A DNA stretch of 64,000 bases from Selenomonas sp. AB3002 (lineage in GTDB: Bacteria; Bacillota; Negativicutes; Selenomonadales; Selenomonadaceae). The notes beneath the pieces are model-generated. The model was not told the DNA's origin. It ran no database searches and saw only the letters and a list, made by a program, of their open reading frames with translations. The stretch lies in assembly GCF_000702545.1 (NCBI RefSeq), contig NZ_JNIO01000008.1, positions 1,798,001 through 1,862,000 of the forward strand, written 5' to 3'. This document shows, piece after piece, positions 35,488 to 45,246 of the stretch. Within the stretch, counting starts at the first letter, position 1; each line of letters starts with the position of its first letter. The translations under genes and the position numbers were made by a program.

Positions 35488-36072
35488 TCACTGCTGCAAC
35501 GCCTCCGTAGGGGTTGCAATATTATCAATCTGTTCATTTACATCCTGAAAGGACGCCACAATAGCTTCCCATTTTCCCTGAGACTTCAAAATGAACTCCA
35601 AGAGCTGGCGGATGGCACCGTGCCCTCCCGGCTTGCTGGAAATCACCAGTGAAGCCTCCTGCACTTCAGTCACGGCATCAGCTACAGCCATAGGCAAGCC
35701 CACTTGGAGCATGACGGGCAAGTCAATGAGATCATCACCAACATAAGCGATTTCCTCATCTTTCAGCCCCTGCCTGTCCTTGAGCTCCTTGTAGGCCCCC
35801 CGCTTGTTGCGGTGCCCCTGCATGACTTCCGTTATATGGAGCTCGCCAGCCCGATAGGCCAGCTGTTTAGACTCGCGCCCGGTGATTATGGCCGTGCGCA
35901 GTCCGGAGCGATGAGCCAGGGTAATGCCCAGCCCATCCTTGCAGTTGAAGGGCTTGTAAAGTTCCCCTTCGGCCCCCACATAAATGCCGCCATCAGTCAT
36001 AACGCCGTCTACATCGAAGATGATGATCTTTATTTTCTTTGCCCTTTCCAGAGCTTCTGCTTTTATTTCCAT
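35488..36072 (-). CDS. kdsC: Kdo-8-phosphate phosphatase
   Basis: A 194-residue HAD phosphatase, the size of KdsC. The nucleophile motif is IIIFDVDGVMTDGG, and the later conserved Lys and YVGDDLIDLPVM segments are present. It removes phosphate from Kdo-8-P, the third step to Kdo. It is separated from kdsD by a palindromic element (36105-36254). Confidence 0.94.
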   Translation of the reverse strand: MEIKAEALERAKKIKIIIFDVDGVMTDGGIYVGAEGELYKPFNCKDGLGITLAHRSGLRTAIITGRESKQLAYRAGELHITEVMQGHRNKRGAYKELKDRQGLKDEEIAYVGDDLIDLPVMLQVGLPMAVADAVTEVQEASLVISSKPGGHGAIRQLLEFILKSQGKWEAIVASFQDVNEQIDNIATPTEALQQ

Positions 36073-36104
36073 AGCTTTATGCCTCGCTTATCCAAAGTAA
36101 GTGA

Positions 36105-36254
36105 GGGACAGGGGCATGGCATAAGCGGAACGTGTGGAATTTTTCCATAAATCTTAGCGAGCGCAAGCTTCGCTCTGCGAAGCAGAGCAAAGTGCAGCGG
36201 GAGCTTAGATTCTATGGAAAAAGTCCAAGTGAAGCGTTGTCATGCCCCTTTCCC
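36105..36254. repeat. Palindromic intergenic element, family A, copy 2
   Basis: The outer arms at 36105-36118 and 36241-36254 pair with one mismatch; the inner arms include TTTTTCCATA with TATGGAAAAA. It shares with the element at 8505-8636 the blocks ATAAGCG-AACGT, AATCTTAGCGA, GAGCTTAGATT and GTGAAGCGTTG, plus a following GAACGCCTTAGC. Where the stem sequence differs between copies, both sides often change together. It lies between kdsD and kdsC. Confidence 0.75.
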
Positions 36255-36280
36255 GAACGCCTTAGCGTAACCAAGACTTA

Positions 36281-37255
36281 TCACACAACGCCCTGGCGCA
36301 GCAAATCCGTCAGATGGACAATGCCCACAGGTGTGTTGTCGCTGTCGATAACCGGCAGCACCGTAACCGGGCGGGGCTTGTGCTTCTCCATGACGGAGAG
36401 GGCTGCAGCCGCCAGCTTGTCCTTGGAAATGGTAAGAGGCGTCTCAAACATGATGGCCTTCACCGGCTCATCCAGGAATTTGTAATCCTTGGCCAGAGCA
36501 CGGCGGATAATGCCGTCTGTAATCAAGCCGATGAACTTGCCATCTGCGTCCACCACAGAAACAGCCCCCAGGCCCTTGTCCGTCATGATGAACAGGGCAT
36601 CCTTGGCCGTTTTGTCCGCCGTGATGATAGGATTGTCCTCCCCAGTGTGCATGACATTCTCCACCTTCAGCAAGAGCTTCCGGCCCAAAGCCCCGCCAGG
36701 GTGGAACATGGCAAAATCCTGGCTGGTGAAGTTGCGGGCGCTCATAAGGGCCATGGCCATGGCATCACCCATGGCCAGGGTAGCCGTGGTGCTGGCCGTG
36801 GGAGCCAGCCCCAGAGGACAGGCTTCCCTTTCCACACCGATATCAATGAAATGGTCGGCATGACGGCCCAGGTTGGAATCCCTGCGCCCACAGAAGGCAA
36901 CAATGGTGGCCCCGATGCGGCGGATAATGGGCAGGATATTCACTACCTCAGAGCTTTCGCCGCTATTGGAAATGGCAATGACAACGTCCTTTTCCGTCAC
37001 CATGCCCAGATCTCCGTGGAAAGCCTCACCGGGGTGCATGAAGAAAGAGGGGGTGCCGGTGCTGGCGAGAGTGGCGGCAATCTTCCTGCCGATATGGCCG
37101 GACTTGCCCATGCCTGTAACCACCACCCTGGCCTGGCAGTCCAGTATGCACTGGACTGCTGCCTCAAACTCAGCGTCGATGCGTTCCTTCAGAGCCTCCA
37201 CTGCCCCTGCCTCTATCTCAAGGGTCTCTATAGCTTTCTCCGTTATCATGGACAT
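36281..37255 (-). CDS. kdsD: D-arabinose-5-phosphate isomerase
   Basis: A 324-residue KpsF/GutQ-type enzyme: an N-terminal SIS sugar-isomerase domain (VVVTGMGKSGHIGRK, AISNSGESSEV) and two C-terminal CBS domains. It turns ribulose-5-P into arabinose-5-P, the first step to Kdo. It lies with kdsA, kdsB and kdsC, which supports this over a sugar-alcohol role. Confidence 0.94.
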   Translation of the reverse strand: MSMITEKAIETLEIEAGAVEALKERIDAEFEAAVQCILDCQARVVVTGMGKSGHIGRKIAATLASTGTPSFFMHPGEAFHGDLGMVTEKDVVIAISNSGESSEVVNILPIIRRIGATIVAFCGRRDSNLGRHADHFIDIGVEREACPLGLAPTASTTATLAMGDAMAMALMSARNFTSQDFAMFHPGGALGRKLLLKVENVMHTGEDNPIITADKTAKDALFIMTDKGLGAVSVVDADGKFIGLITDGIIRRALAKDYKFLDEPVKAIMFETPLTISKDKLAAAALSVMEKHKPRPVTVLPVIDSDNTPVGIVHLTDLLRQGVV

Positions 37256-37287
37256 GGCTGTGTCTCCTTCTATGACAGGACTATATC

Positions 37288-38112
37288 TTAAAGTTTCTTG
37301 CGCACGATTTCATGGATAGCCAGAGCATCCTTCAAGAGGTCTTCCAGCTTGTCCAGATATACCATATTGGCACCATCGGACAGTGCCTCTTCCGGATTGT
37401 CATGGACTTCCAGGAAGAGTGCGTCAATGCCCACGCCTACAGCAGCCCGCACCAGATACTCCACATACTCCCGGTTGCCAGAAGAAGTGGTGCCTGCCCC
37501 ACCGGGAAGCTGCACACTATGGGTGCCGTCAAAAACCACGGGATAGCCAAAGGAACGCATGATGGGCAGGGAACGCATATCCACTACCAGATTATTGTAG
37601 CCAAAGGAAGCGCCGCGCTCCGTAAGCATCATCTGGTCACAACCGGATTCGTGGAGCTTGTCCACCACATTGCGCATATCCTTTGGAGCCAGGAACTGGC
37701 CCTTCTTCACATTCACCACCCGGCCTGTCTGGGCAGCAGCGTGCAGCAGGTCAGTCTGACGGGAAAGGAAGGCGGGAATCTGCAGGATATCAGCCACTTT
37801 CGCCACGGGCTTGGCCTGATTCTGCTCGTGGATATCAGTCACCACCGGCACATCCAGTTCCTTCTTGATAGTCTCCAGCATCTCCAGGCCCTTCTTCATA
37901 CCCGGGCCGCGGAAGCTGTGGAAGGAGGAACGGTTGGCCTTGTCAAAGGAAGCCTTGAACACATAAGGAATCCCCAGCCTGCCGCAGATATCCTTGATGG
38001 TGCGGCCAATGTAGAGACAACGGTCCAGGCTCTCCAGCACGCAGGGGCCTGCCAGCAGGGCCAAAGGCTCGCCGCCGCCGATCTCGAAGCTGCCGACCTT
38101 GACTTTATTCAT
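37288..38112 (-). CDS. kdsA: 3-deoxy-D-manno-octulosonate-8-phosphate synthase
   Basis: A 274-residue aldolase-type enzyme joining PEP and arabinose-5-P to Kdo-8-P. Motifs: [22 protein letters not shown], and the [14 protein letters not shown] and [13 protein letters not shown] segments. It sits between kdsB and kdsD in the Kdo block. Confidence 0.96.
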   Translation of the reverse strand: MNKVKVGSFEIGGGEPLALLAGPCVLESLDRCLYIGRTIKDICGRLGIPYVFKASFDKANRSSFHSFRGPGMKKGLEMLETIKKELDVPVVTDIHEQNQAKPVAKVADILQIPAFLSRQTDLLHAAAQTGRVVNVKKGQFLAPKDMRNVVDKLHESGCDQMMLTERGASFGYNNLVVDMRSLPIMRSFGYPVVFDGTHSVQLPGGAGTTSSGNREYVEYLVRAAVGVGIDALFLEVHDNPEEALSDGANMVYLDKLEDLLKDALAIHEIVRKKL

Positions 38113-38162
38113 GATGATTCTCCTTCCATTATTTCATAAACACAAACCTAGTGTTTATTTTA

Positions 38163-38888
38163 TCACATATTCCTGTAAATTTCATTGACCCTTTCCAGGT
38201 CCTCTGCCGTGTCCACGCCCACGAAGCTGGCATGAGTCTCCACTACCTTGATGCGATAGCCGTTTTCCAGGGCGCGAAGCTGCTCCAGGGACTCAGCCTG
38301 CTCCAGCGGAGTCGGCTCCATCCTGGCATAATTCAGCAGGAAATCCCGGCGGTAAGCGTAAATGCCGATATGCTTGTAAACCGGGCAGCCGCTTTTGCGC
38401 GGATAAGGCATAAGCGACCTTGAGAAGTACAGCGCGTAGCCCTCCTTGTCACAGACCACCTTGACATTGTTGGGATTCTTCTGCTCCTCAGCGTCTTTCA
38501 TCTCGGTCTTGACCGTAGCCATGGCAAGGGCCGGGTCATCCTTGAAGAGCGCCGCCAATTCGTCTATGAGTCCCGGCTCTATCAAAGGCTCATCTCCCTG
38601 CACATTGACAATCAGGTCAATCTCCGGGTAAGCCTCTGCCACCTCTGCCAGCCTGTCAGTGCCAGTGGCATGGTCAGCTCTGGTGAGCATGGCCTTGCCG
38701 CCGGCGGCCTCCACAGCGCTCTTGATGCGCTCATCATCGGTTGCCACCATGGTTTCATCAACCAGGCTGGCAAGACTTGCCCTCTCGTAGACCCGCACCA
38801 CCATGGGCTTGCCCGCAATATCCTTCAGCGGTTTGCCCGGCAGCCTGGTTGAGGCGTAGCGGGCTGGTATCACGCAAAGTACCTTCAT
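38163..38888 (-). CDS. kdsB: CMP-Kdo synthetase
   Basis: A 241-residue cytidylyltransferase activating Kdo with CTP. The N-terminal VIPARYASTRLPGKPL and NVQGDEPLIEP are the nucleotide and metal motifs of the family. It is followed by kdsA and preceded by the kdtA-lpxK fusion gene, whose Kdo transferase uses its product. Confidence 0.96.
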   Translation of the reverse strand: MKVLCVIPARYASTRLPGKPLKDIAGKPMVVRVYERASLASLVDETMVATDDERIKSAVEAAGGKAMLTRADHATGTDRLAEVAEAYPEIDLIVNVQGDEPLIEPGLIDELAALFKDDPALAMATVKTEMKDAEEQKNPNNVKVVCDKEGYALYFSRSLMPYPRKSGCPVYKHIGIYAYRRDFLLNYARMEPTPLEQAESLEQLRALENGYRIKVVETHASFVGVDTAEDLERVNEIYRNM

Positions 38889-38902
38889 AACTGATATCTC
38901 CT

Positions 38903-41401
38903 TTAGCGGTTCCCCAATTTATCCTGCAATTTTGCCTTCAGCAGGCTGTAGAACTCCTCCCCGCCTTCCTGGAAATTGACCTCCACGCAGATGACGTAGA
39001 CGGGAATGGGCCAGCGGGACTGTATGACTTCTGCGGGAATCTTCACCGCATCCTTTTCTGTAATGACAATGGCTTCAGCTCCCTGGCTCTCAGCGCGCCT
39101 CAGCACATCCTGCATTTCCTGCATGGTGTAATCGTGGTGGTCGGGATAGCGGAGGCTCTCGATGATCTCCGTGCCCAGATCCTCCAGGGTCTGCTCAAAG
39201 GAAGCGGGATTGCCGATGGCTGACACCGCCACGATGCGCTTGCCCTTCATTTCCGTCACCGGAATGCCATCACCTGCAATATCCACATACCAGTCCGGCA
39301 GGGGGATAAAGCAGCGGGGCTGATGGATGCTCTCCACAATCTTGGCCTCAGGATTATAGCTCTCCATGGTTTCCCGGATATACTCGCGGGAACCTGCCGC
39401 CGCCTGATCCACTTTGGTCATCAGGCAGACATGGCTGCGGTTCAGGTGAGGCATAGGCTCGCGCAGAGTGCCTCGCGGCAACATATAGCCATTGCCGAAG
39501 ACATTCACCGCATCAATGAGGATGATGTCCATATCTCTTGCCAGCTGCCAGTGCTGATAGCCGTCGTCCAGGATAGCCACCTCAGCGCCGAAGTGCTCGA
39601 TGGCATAGCGGCCAGTCTCAGCTCTTTCAGCACCGATCAGCACGGGAACTTCGGGCAGATGCTTGGCAAGCATGAAGGCCTCGTCGCCTGCCTCAGCAGC
39701 GCTCATGTGCAGGTTGCTGCCGTCAGACACAATGCCCACCTTGCCATGCCATTTAGCCCGGTAGCCCCTGTTGAGGATTACCACCCGGTAGCCCATATCC
39801 CGGATATCCCGGGCCAATCTCTGGGCGGTAGGCGTCTTGCCCGTGCCGCCCACGGTGATGTTGCCCAGGCTGATGACAAAGCAGTCAAGGCTCCTGGTGC
39901 GGAATACCCCCAGCTTGAAAAGCGCCAGCTTGAAATTCACCAGCCCGCGATAAACCAGGGACAGCAGATAGAGGATTCCCATGAGGATGTTCTGCCCTAT
40001 GCCGTCCACATCCTTGCTGTGCACCAGATCCACGAAGTAGGTCTGGAGGTTGGCAATCTTCTGGGTGGACTTGACGCTGGAACCCTTGGAAGCCTGCTCC
40101 CGCTCAAAGCGCTCGATGGTCTCCCGCAGGATCAGGGCAGACTTGCGGGAAGCCCCCTTGTTCTCGGCCACGATAGCCAGAGTCTCCGCCTCCATGCGGT
40201 GGCGTTCCTCGGGCTCATCAAAAAGGCGGGCGGTTTCCCTGGCCAGCCCCTCAGCGTTCTCCACAGTAATGCAGGCATTGCGCTTCCTGAAGAGGGCATG
40301 GGTGTCCTTGAAATTGAACATATAATGGCCCACGATGATGGCCTTGCCATGAGCCGCCGGCTCAAGGATGTTGTGGCCGCCGTGGGTGATCAGGCTGCCG
40401 CCTACGTACACCACATCGCCTATGCTGTAAACTCTGCCCAGCTCGCCAATGGTGTCGAGAATCACAATGTCAGCCGGCTCTCCGTGCTGCTGCTCTTTCT
40501 GCAGCTCTGTGCGCAGGGCCACCTTGAAGCCTGCCCGCTTGCAAATATGCGTGACTTCCGTAGTGCGCAGCAACTCGCGGGGGGCAATCACCAGCCTGGC
40601 CCTGGGATGGTTCTTCCTGACCTCCTTGAAGGCCTGCAGCACGAACTCCTCCTCACCGCGATGGGTGGAACCTGCCAGGAAGATGCCGCCGTTATCCTCC
40701 AGGTTCATCTCCTGGAGAATCTGTGCCTTTTCTTCTGCGCTTACATCTGTATAGGTCTGGTCAAACTTGGTATTGCCCGTCACCGTCACAAGTTCCGGAG
40801 GGGCGCCCAGCCGCTGGATATACTCGGCATCAATGGGGGACTGCATGGCAAACTTCTTCACCGTGCCAATCATGTCCCGCAGGAGGCCGCGCATATACTT
40901 GTAGCGCTTGACGCTCTTGTCGCTGATGCGGCCGTTCACCATCATCACGGGCACCTGGCAGCGGCGGGCGGTCTTCAGGAAATTCGGCCAGAGCTCCGTT
41001 TCCACCGGCAGGAAAACCCGTGGCCCGATGCGCCTGAAGACGTGGGAAGCCAGCCAGGGCAGATCCAAGGGGAAGTAGATGATGGCATCTGCATCCTTGA
41101 TGATGCGGTTGGCCATCTCATAGCCACTGGTAGTGACTACAGAAACAAGAATGGGGCTGGTGGGGAACTCCTTGCGGAATTCCTTGATCAGGGGGCTGGT
41201 AGCTACGATTTCCCCTACCGAAGCCGCATGAACCCAGATACAGCCCTTTTTCGCCACCGGTTCAAGAACATGGTCCGGGAAAATGCCCAGGCTCTGCTTG
41301 ATGCGCTCCACGAACCCCCGTTCACGCACCGCGCGGATCATAAACATCGGGATGATGAGCACCACGACGATGATGGCCGCTATGTTATAAAGCAACTGCA
41401 T
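38903..41401 (-). CDS. Fusion of Kdo transferase (KdtA/WaaA) and lipid A 4'-kinase (LpxK)
   Basis: An 832-residue two-enzyme protein. Residues ~1-430 are KdtA (GT30): an N-terminal membrane anchor, WVHAASVGEIVA, VETELWPNFL and GGSLITHGGHNILEPAA. A linker of ~40 residues follows. Residues ~470-832 are LpxK, with the P-loop GNITVGGTGKTPT at ~510-522 and DDGYQHWQLARD. It would phosphorylate the 4' position of the lipid A disaccharide and then add Kdo, two successive steps at the inner membrane. The frame is continuous with no stop or internal ribosome site that I can see, so the fusion looks real. It overlaps neither neighbour; msbA is 12 bases upstream. Confidence 0.93.
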   Translation of the reverse strand: MQLLYNIAAIIVVVLIIPMFMIRAVRERGFVERIKQSLGIFPDHVLEPVAKKGCIWVHAASVGEIVATSPLIKEFRKEFPTSPILVSVVTTSGYEMANRIIKDADAIIYFPLDLPWLASHVFRRIGPRVFLPVETELWPNFLKTARRCQVPVMMVNGRISDKSVKRYKYMRGLLRDMIGTVKKFAMQSPIDAEYIQRLGAPPELVTVTGNTKFDQTYTDVSAEEKAQILQEMNLEDNGGIFLAGSTHRGEEEFVLQAFKEVRKNHPRARLVIAPRELLRTTEVTHICKRAGFKVALRTELQKEQQHGEPADIVILDTIGELGRVYSIGDVVYVGGSLITHGGHNILEPAAHGKAIIVGHYMFNFKDTHALFRKRNACITVENAEGLARETARLFDEPEERHRMEAETLAIVAENKGASRKSALILRETIERFEREQASKGSSVKSTQKIANLQTYFVDLVHSKDVDGIGQNILMGILYLLSLVYRGLVNFKLALFKLGVFRTRSLDCFVISLGNITVGGTGKTPTAQRLARDIRDMGYRVVILNRGYRAKWHGKVGIVSDGSNLHMSAAEAGDEAFMLAKHLPEVPVLIGAERAETGRYAIEHFGAEVAILDDGYQHWQLARDMDIILIDAVNVFGNGYMLPRGTLREPMPHLNRSHVCLMTKVDQAAAGSREYIRETMESYNPEAKIVESIHQPRCFIPLPDWYVDIAGDGIPVTEMKGKRIVAVSAIGNPASFEQTLEDLGTEIIESLRYPDHHDYTMQEMQDVLRRAESQGAEAIVITEKDAVKIPAEVIQSRWPIPVYVICVEVNFQEGGEEFYSLLKAKLQDKLGNR

Positions 41402-41413
41402 GTCTTATCCCCT

Positions 41414-43147
41414 TTACTCAACGTTCTTCTTGCTAAACTGAATATTATATAGATAACTGTAAAGCCCGTTCTTCTTCAGAAGCTCCTCATGTGTGCCATG
41501 CTCCTTGATTTTGCCTCCGTCAATGACATAAATCTGGTCGGCATTGAAAATGGTGGAAAGGCGATGAGCAATGACAAAGGAAGTACGCCCCACCATGAGC
41601 TGGTCGAGGGCCGCCTGCACCACTTTCTCACTCTCCGTATCCAGGGCCGAAGTGGCTTCATCCAGGATGAGGATGCGAGGATTTTTGAGTATAGCCCGGG
41701 CAATGGCCATGCGCTGACGCTGACCACCAGAAAGATTAAGTCCCCGTTCCCCAATAGGAGTGTCATAACCCTGGGGCAGTTCACGTATAAAGCCATCGGC
41801 ATTGGCTGCCCTGGCTGCTGCTTCCACTTCCTCGTCAGTTGCATCCAGTCTGCCATAACGGATATTTTCCCGCACCGTGGTAGAAAAAAGCATGGTTTCC
41901 TGTGGAACAATGCCAATTTGCTCCCGCAGGGACTTGATGGTCACATCCCGTATATCATAGCCATCAATGCTGATGGAACCACTATCTATCTCATAGAAGC
42001 GCGGCAATAGATTAGCAATGGTGGACTTGCCTGCCCCTGACGGCCCTACAAAAGCAATCATCTGCCCAGGCCTTGCCTCCAGCGTCACATCATCCAGAGC
42101 CAGCACATCCTTCTTATAGCCAAAGGAAACATGGTCCACTACCACATGCCCCTGAATTTCAGGCAGTGGCTTGGCCTCTGGCTTGTCAGAAAGTGGCTCA
42201 GGCAGGTCAATGATCTCAAACACCCTGTCCACTGCCGCCATGGCCTTCTGCATGGAGCCGTAGACACGGGAAAGGCGCTTGACGGGATTGGCCAGATTCA
42301 CAGCGTAAGTAAGGAATGCTATGAGCGCACCAGCAGTGAGCTCACCATTCAACACCTCATAACCACCAAACCAGACAATGAAGGTCACTGATACCGCCGC
42401 CAGGAACTCCACCGTCGGCGTCAGCAAGCTGGTTAGCTGCACATTCTTCATGGCGGCCTGGAAGTTCAGGATATTCTGCTTCTGGAAGCGGTTGATTTCG
42501 TAATCCTCACGAACAAAGGTCTTAACTACCCGCACAGAAGACACGCTTTCCTGCAAAAGGGAGGTAATGTCTGCCATGCGCTCCTGAATCACCGTACCAT
42601 TGCGCTTGAGCTTGCGGCCGAAAATCTTCATAGCCTGTCCCACCAGCGGGATAATCACCAGTGTCAGCAGGGAGAGTTTCCAGTCAAGATACAACATCAT
42701 GACCAGGGAACCGATGAGAATTGATCCTTCCGTCACCATCTCTATGAGCTGGCTCACCAGAGCGGACTGGATAGCCGCCACGTCGTTGGTGATATAACTC
42801 ATGGTCTCGCCCGTCTGATGCCTGTCAAAATAAGACATGGGCAGGCGCTGGAACTTTTTGAACATGACCTCGCGGACGTCGATGATCACACGCTCGCCAA
42901 TGTAGGATACCAGATAGGACTGGCCATAGTAGAAAACACCCCTGATGAGGAAGGTTATGACAATGCCTGCCGAAATGACATTCAGCATGAACATATCCTT
43001 TTCCGTCAGCACCTTGTCCACCATGTCCTTGATGATCCAAGGCAAGTAAAGATTGGCGGCTGCCGCCATGATGATGCAAAAAACAGCCAGGATAAAACGC
43101 CTTGTATAAGGCCGCATATATTGCAGCAGCCGCTTGTAATTCTTCAT
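41414..43147 (-). CDS. msbA: Lipid A flippase MsbA (ABC transporter)
   Basis: A 577-residue half-transporter: six membrane helices (~1-310) and an ATPase domain with GPSGAGKST, LSGGQRQRMAIARA and ILILDEATSALDTES. It flips core-lipid A across the inner membrane. Its place between lpxB and kdtA-lpxK supports this over drug export. Confidence 0.93.
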   Translation of the reverse strand: MKNYKRLLQYMRPYTRRFILAVFCIIMAAAANLYLPWIIKDMVDKVLTEKDMFMLNVISAGIVITFLIRGVFYYGQSYLVSYIGERVIIDVREVMFKKFQRLPMSYFDRHQTGETMSYITNDVAAIQSALVSQLIEMVTEGSILIGSLVMMLYLDWKLSLLTLVIIPLVGQAMKIFGRKLKRNGTVIQERMADITSLLQESVSSVRVVKTFVREDYEINRFQKQNILNFQAAMKNVQLTSLLTPTVEFLAAVSVTFIVWFGGYEVLNGELTAGALIAFLTYAVNLANPVKRLSRVYGSMQKAMAAVDRVFEIIDLPEPLSDKPEAKPLPEIQGHVVVDHVSFGYKKDVLALDDVTLEARPGQMIAFVGPSGAGKSTIANLLPRFYEIDSGSISIDGYDIRDVTIKSLREQIGIVPQETMLFSTTVRENIRYGRLDATDEEVEAAARAANADGFIRELPQGYDTPIGERGLNLSGGQRQRMAIARAILKNPRILILDEATSALDTESEKVVQAALDQLMVGRTSFVIAHRLSTIFNADQIYVIDGGKIKEHGTHEELLKKNGLYSYLYNIQFSKKNVE

Positions 43148-43167
43148 GGATGATCTTCCCTCAAAAT

Positions 43168-44310
43168 CTATGAAATATATCGTCTGGCACAGGCCATTAC
43201 TTTTTCCGCTACACGATAAGCCGCCCCGGGTGCCCCCAGCTTTGCGCAGGCTTCCCTGAGCTTTTCGCAGGTGACCTGCCTCTTTTCTTCACCGGGATAG
43301 AGCGGCAGCATCTTTCCTGCTATATTCTCTGGTGTCACCTGCTCCTGCAGCAGCTCCGGCTGGAAGCCTTCTCCCAAAAGAATATTGGGCAGGCTGAAAT
43401 TATCCACATGGACCAGGCGCCTGCCAATGAAGGCTGACAGCCTGGACAAGCGATAGAGCACCACACAGGGCAGTCCCATAAGGGCCGCCTCCATCACCAC
43501 CGTGCCTGAGGTGGCCATAGCCGCCGCCCCCATGCCCATGAGAGCATAGCGGTGTTCCGTGCCCGTAAGGGTGACTGGCACACCTGCCGCAGCGATTTTA
43601 TCTTCTATCAGCTCCCTCAGTCCCTCATCTGCCACAGGCAGGTAGAAGCGGCTTTCAGGCCGCTTTTCCCTCAAAAGCTTCGCCGCCCCCAGCATATCAG
43701 GCAGGAGCATCTCTATTTCCTGACGGCGGCTGCCGGGCAGCAGCAGGATAGGCACTTCTCCCTCCTGCAGGCCAAACTCCCGTTCAGCCTGTTGCAGAGG
43801 GATCTCTGCCTTTACCGTATCCACCAGGGGATTGCCCACAAAGGAAATCTTCGCCCCGGCCGCTTCATAAGGCGGCAGCTCATGGGGAAAGATAGCCACA
43901 AATTCCTCTGCGATCATAGCGCAGTCTTTGGCTCGTCCCTTGCGCCAGGCCCAGGCAGAAGGTGGGATATAGGAAAACACCGGAATCCCCAGGGCTCTGG
44001 CCTTTTTCGCCAGCCGCCAGTTAAAGTCCGGGTAATCTATGAGCACCAGCAGGTCTGGCTTTTCCTCCCGCATGGCATTTTCCAGCTCACGCAAAAGCCC
44101 CAGTATCCTGCCCAGATTCTTCAGGACTTCCCAGACTCCCATAACATTGTAGTCGGCAAAGTCTCTGAGCAGGCGCACGCCGGCGCCCTCCATTTCCCTG
44201 CCGCCAAAGCCCATGAGCTGCACGGAAGGGTCAATGCTTAAAAGGGCCTCTGCCAGCTTCTTGCCGTGCAAGTCCCCCGAAACCTCTCCTGCTGAGAGCA
44301 TAATCTTCAC
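43168..44310 (-). CDS. lpxB: Lipid A disaccharide synthase
   Basis: A 380-residue GT19 enzyme that joins UDP-diacyl-glucosamine and lipid X into the lipid A disaccharide. Motifs: LSAGEVSGDLHG at the N-terminus, FSYIPPSAWAWRKGRA, and LLLPGSRRQEIEM. It is followed by msbA. A strong terminator separates it from lpxI upstream. Confidence 0.95.
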   Translation of the reverse strand: MKIMLSAGEVSGDLHGKKLAEALLSIDPSVQLMGFGGREMEGAGVRLLRDFADYNVMGVWEVLKNLGRILGLLRELENAMREEKPDLLVLIDYPDFNWRLAKKARALGIPVFSYIPPSAWAWRKGRAKDCAMIAEEFVAIFPHELPPYEAAGAKISFVGNPLVDTVKAEIPLQQAEREFGLQEGEVPILLLPGSRRQEIEMLLPDMLGAAKLLREKRPESRFYLPVADEGLRELIEDKIAAAGVPVTLTGTEHRYALMGMGAAAMATSGTVVMEAALMGLPCVVLYRLSRLSAFIGRRLVHVDNFSLPNILLGEGFQPELLQEQVTPENIAGKMLPLYPGEEKRQVTCEKLREACAKLGAPGAAYRVAEKVMACARRYIS

Positions 44311-44365
44311 TGGCCATCCCTCCGTCCATCAATCTATCATTTTATCATATAACGCCGAAGCCCGC

Positions 44366-44402
44366 AAAAAAGAAATGCGGCAGACCGAAGTAACTGCCGC
44401 AT
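44366..44402 (-). terminator. Intrinsic terminator between lpxI and lpxB
   Basis: ATGCGGCAG (44375-44383) and CTGCCGCAT (44394-44402) pair perfectly with a 10-base loop, followed on the minus strand by TTTCTTTTTT. It should end or attenuate the lpxC-to-lpxI transcript before lpxB. Confidence 0.8.
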
Positions 44403-44417
44403 CTCATATCTTCATCT

Positions 44418-45221
44418 TCACATAGCCACGATAGCAATACCGTGTTCTTCGGCCAGCTTTACCACAGCTTCCCGCTCTACCAGCAGGGTCTTGTCAGCCT
44501 CGATAGCCAGGGCCGTAGCGCCTGCAGCAATCATGGACTCAATGGTAGCCTTGCCCACCGTAGGCACATCAAAGCGGTTATCCTGCTCAGGCTTGGCCAC
44601 CTTGACCACCACTGCGCCGCCACGGGCCAGCTCGCCGCCGCGCCTGATGCAGGCATCGGTGCCCTCAATGGCCTCCAGGGCCATGACAGCGGCTTCCTTC
44701 ACCACCACGGTCTGTCCCACATCCAAACGGCCGATTTCCTTGGCCATGCGGAAGCCGAACTCCATGTCCTTCTTCTCCCGCTCATCCGGCTCACGGCTGG
44801 TGAGGGTGCCGCGATGGGGCATCAGCTTATGGATAAGGGCTGTCTGGTCAAAGGCAGTGAAGCCAGCCCGGGCCAGCGCCTGGACGAAAGCCAGCATGAT
44901 GGTATCGTCCTTCCTGTCCGGCAGAGACATGATAAGCTGCATGGCCATAGCATCCGGGATGAGTTTCCCGGAGAAAAGCAGTTCCTTGGTGACTTTGCCA
45001 ATCATGGTCACCTTCTCTACCTGCTTTTCCTTCAAGTAAGCCAGCAGTTCACCCAGCTTGGCAATGCTGATATGGGCACACTCAGTAGCTGCCTCGTCCA
45101 GCTCAGGGTCCGTCTCGTCCAGCAGGGCCACAGCATAAACCTCATAGCCCAAAAGCTTTGCAGCCCTTGCGCATTCCACAGGCAGCTTGCCTACGCCTGC
45201 CAGCAGTCCAATCTTTTCCAT
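44418..45221 (-). CDS. lpxI: UDP-2,3-diacylglucosamine pyrophosphatase LpxI
   Basis: A 267-residue enzyme (DUF1009 family) that cleaves UDP-diacylglucosamine to lipid X and UMP. It replaces the unrelated LpxH of many proteobacteria. The conserved QDNRFDVPTVG contains the Asp identified as catalytic in Caulobacter LpxI. It lies in the usual lpxA-lpxI-lpxB order. Confidence 0.95.
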   Translation of the reverse strand: MEKIGLLAGVGKLPVECARAAKLLGYEVYAVALLDETDPELDEAATECAHISIAKLGELLAYLKEKQVEKVTMIGKVTKELLFSGKLIPDAMAMQLIMSLPDRKDDTIMLAFVQALARAGFTAFDQTALIHKLMPHRGTLTSREPDEREKKDMEFGFRMAKEIGRLDVGQTVVVKEAAVMALEAIEGTDACIRRGGELARGGAVVVKVAKPEQDNRFDVPTVGKATIESMIAAGATALAIEADKTLLVEREAVVKLAEEHGIAIVAM

Positions 45222-45246
45222 AAACTTTGCTCCCTATCTCTAAATT

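Noticed and set aside
39323-41452. A 709-codon open frame on the plus strand
   Set aside because: It lies opposite the kdtA-lpxK fusion, whose protein matches two known families throughout. The plus-strand translation has no recognisable motif; high GC at codon third positions produces such mirror frames.
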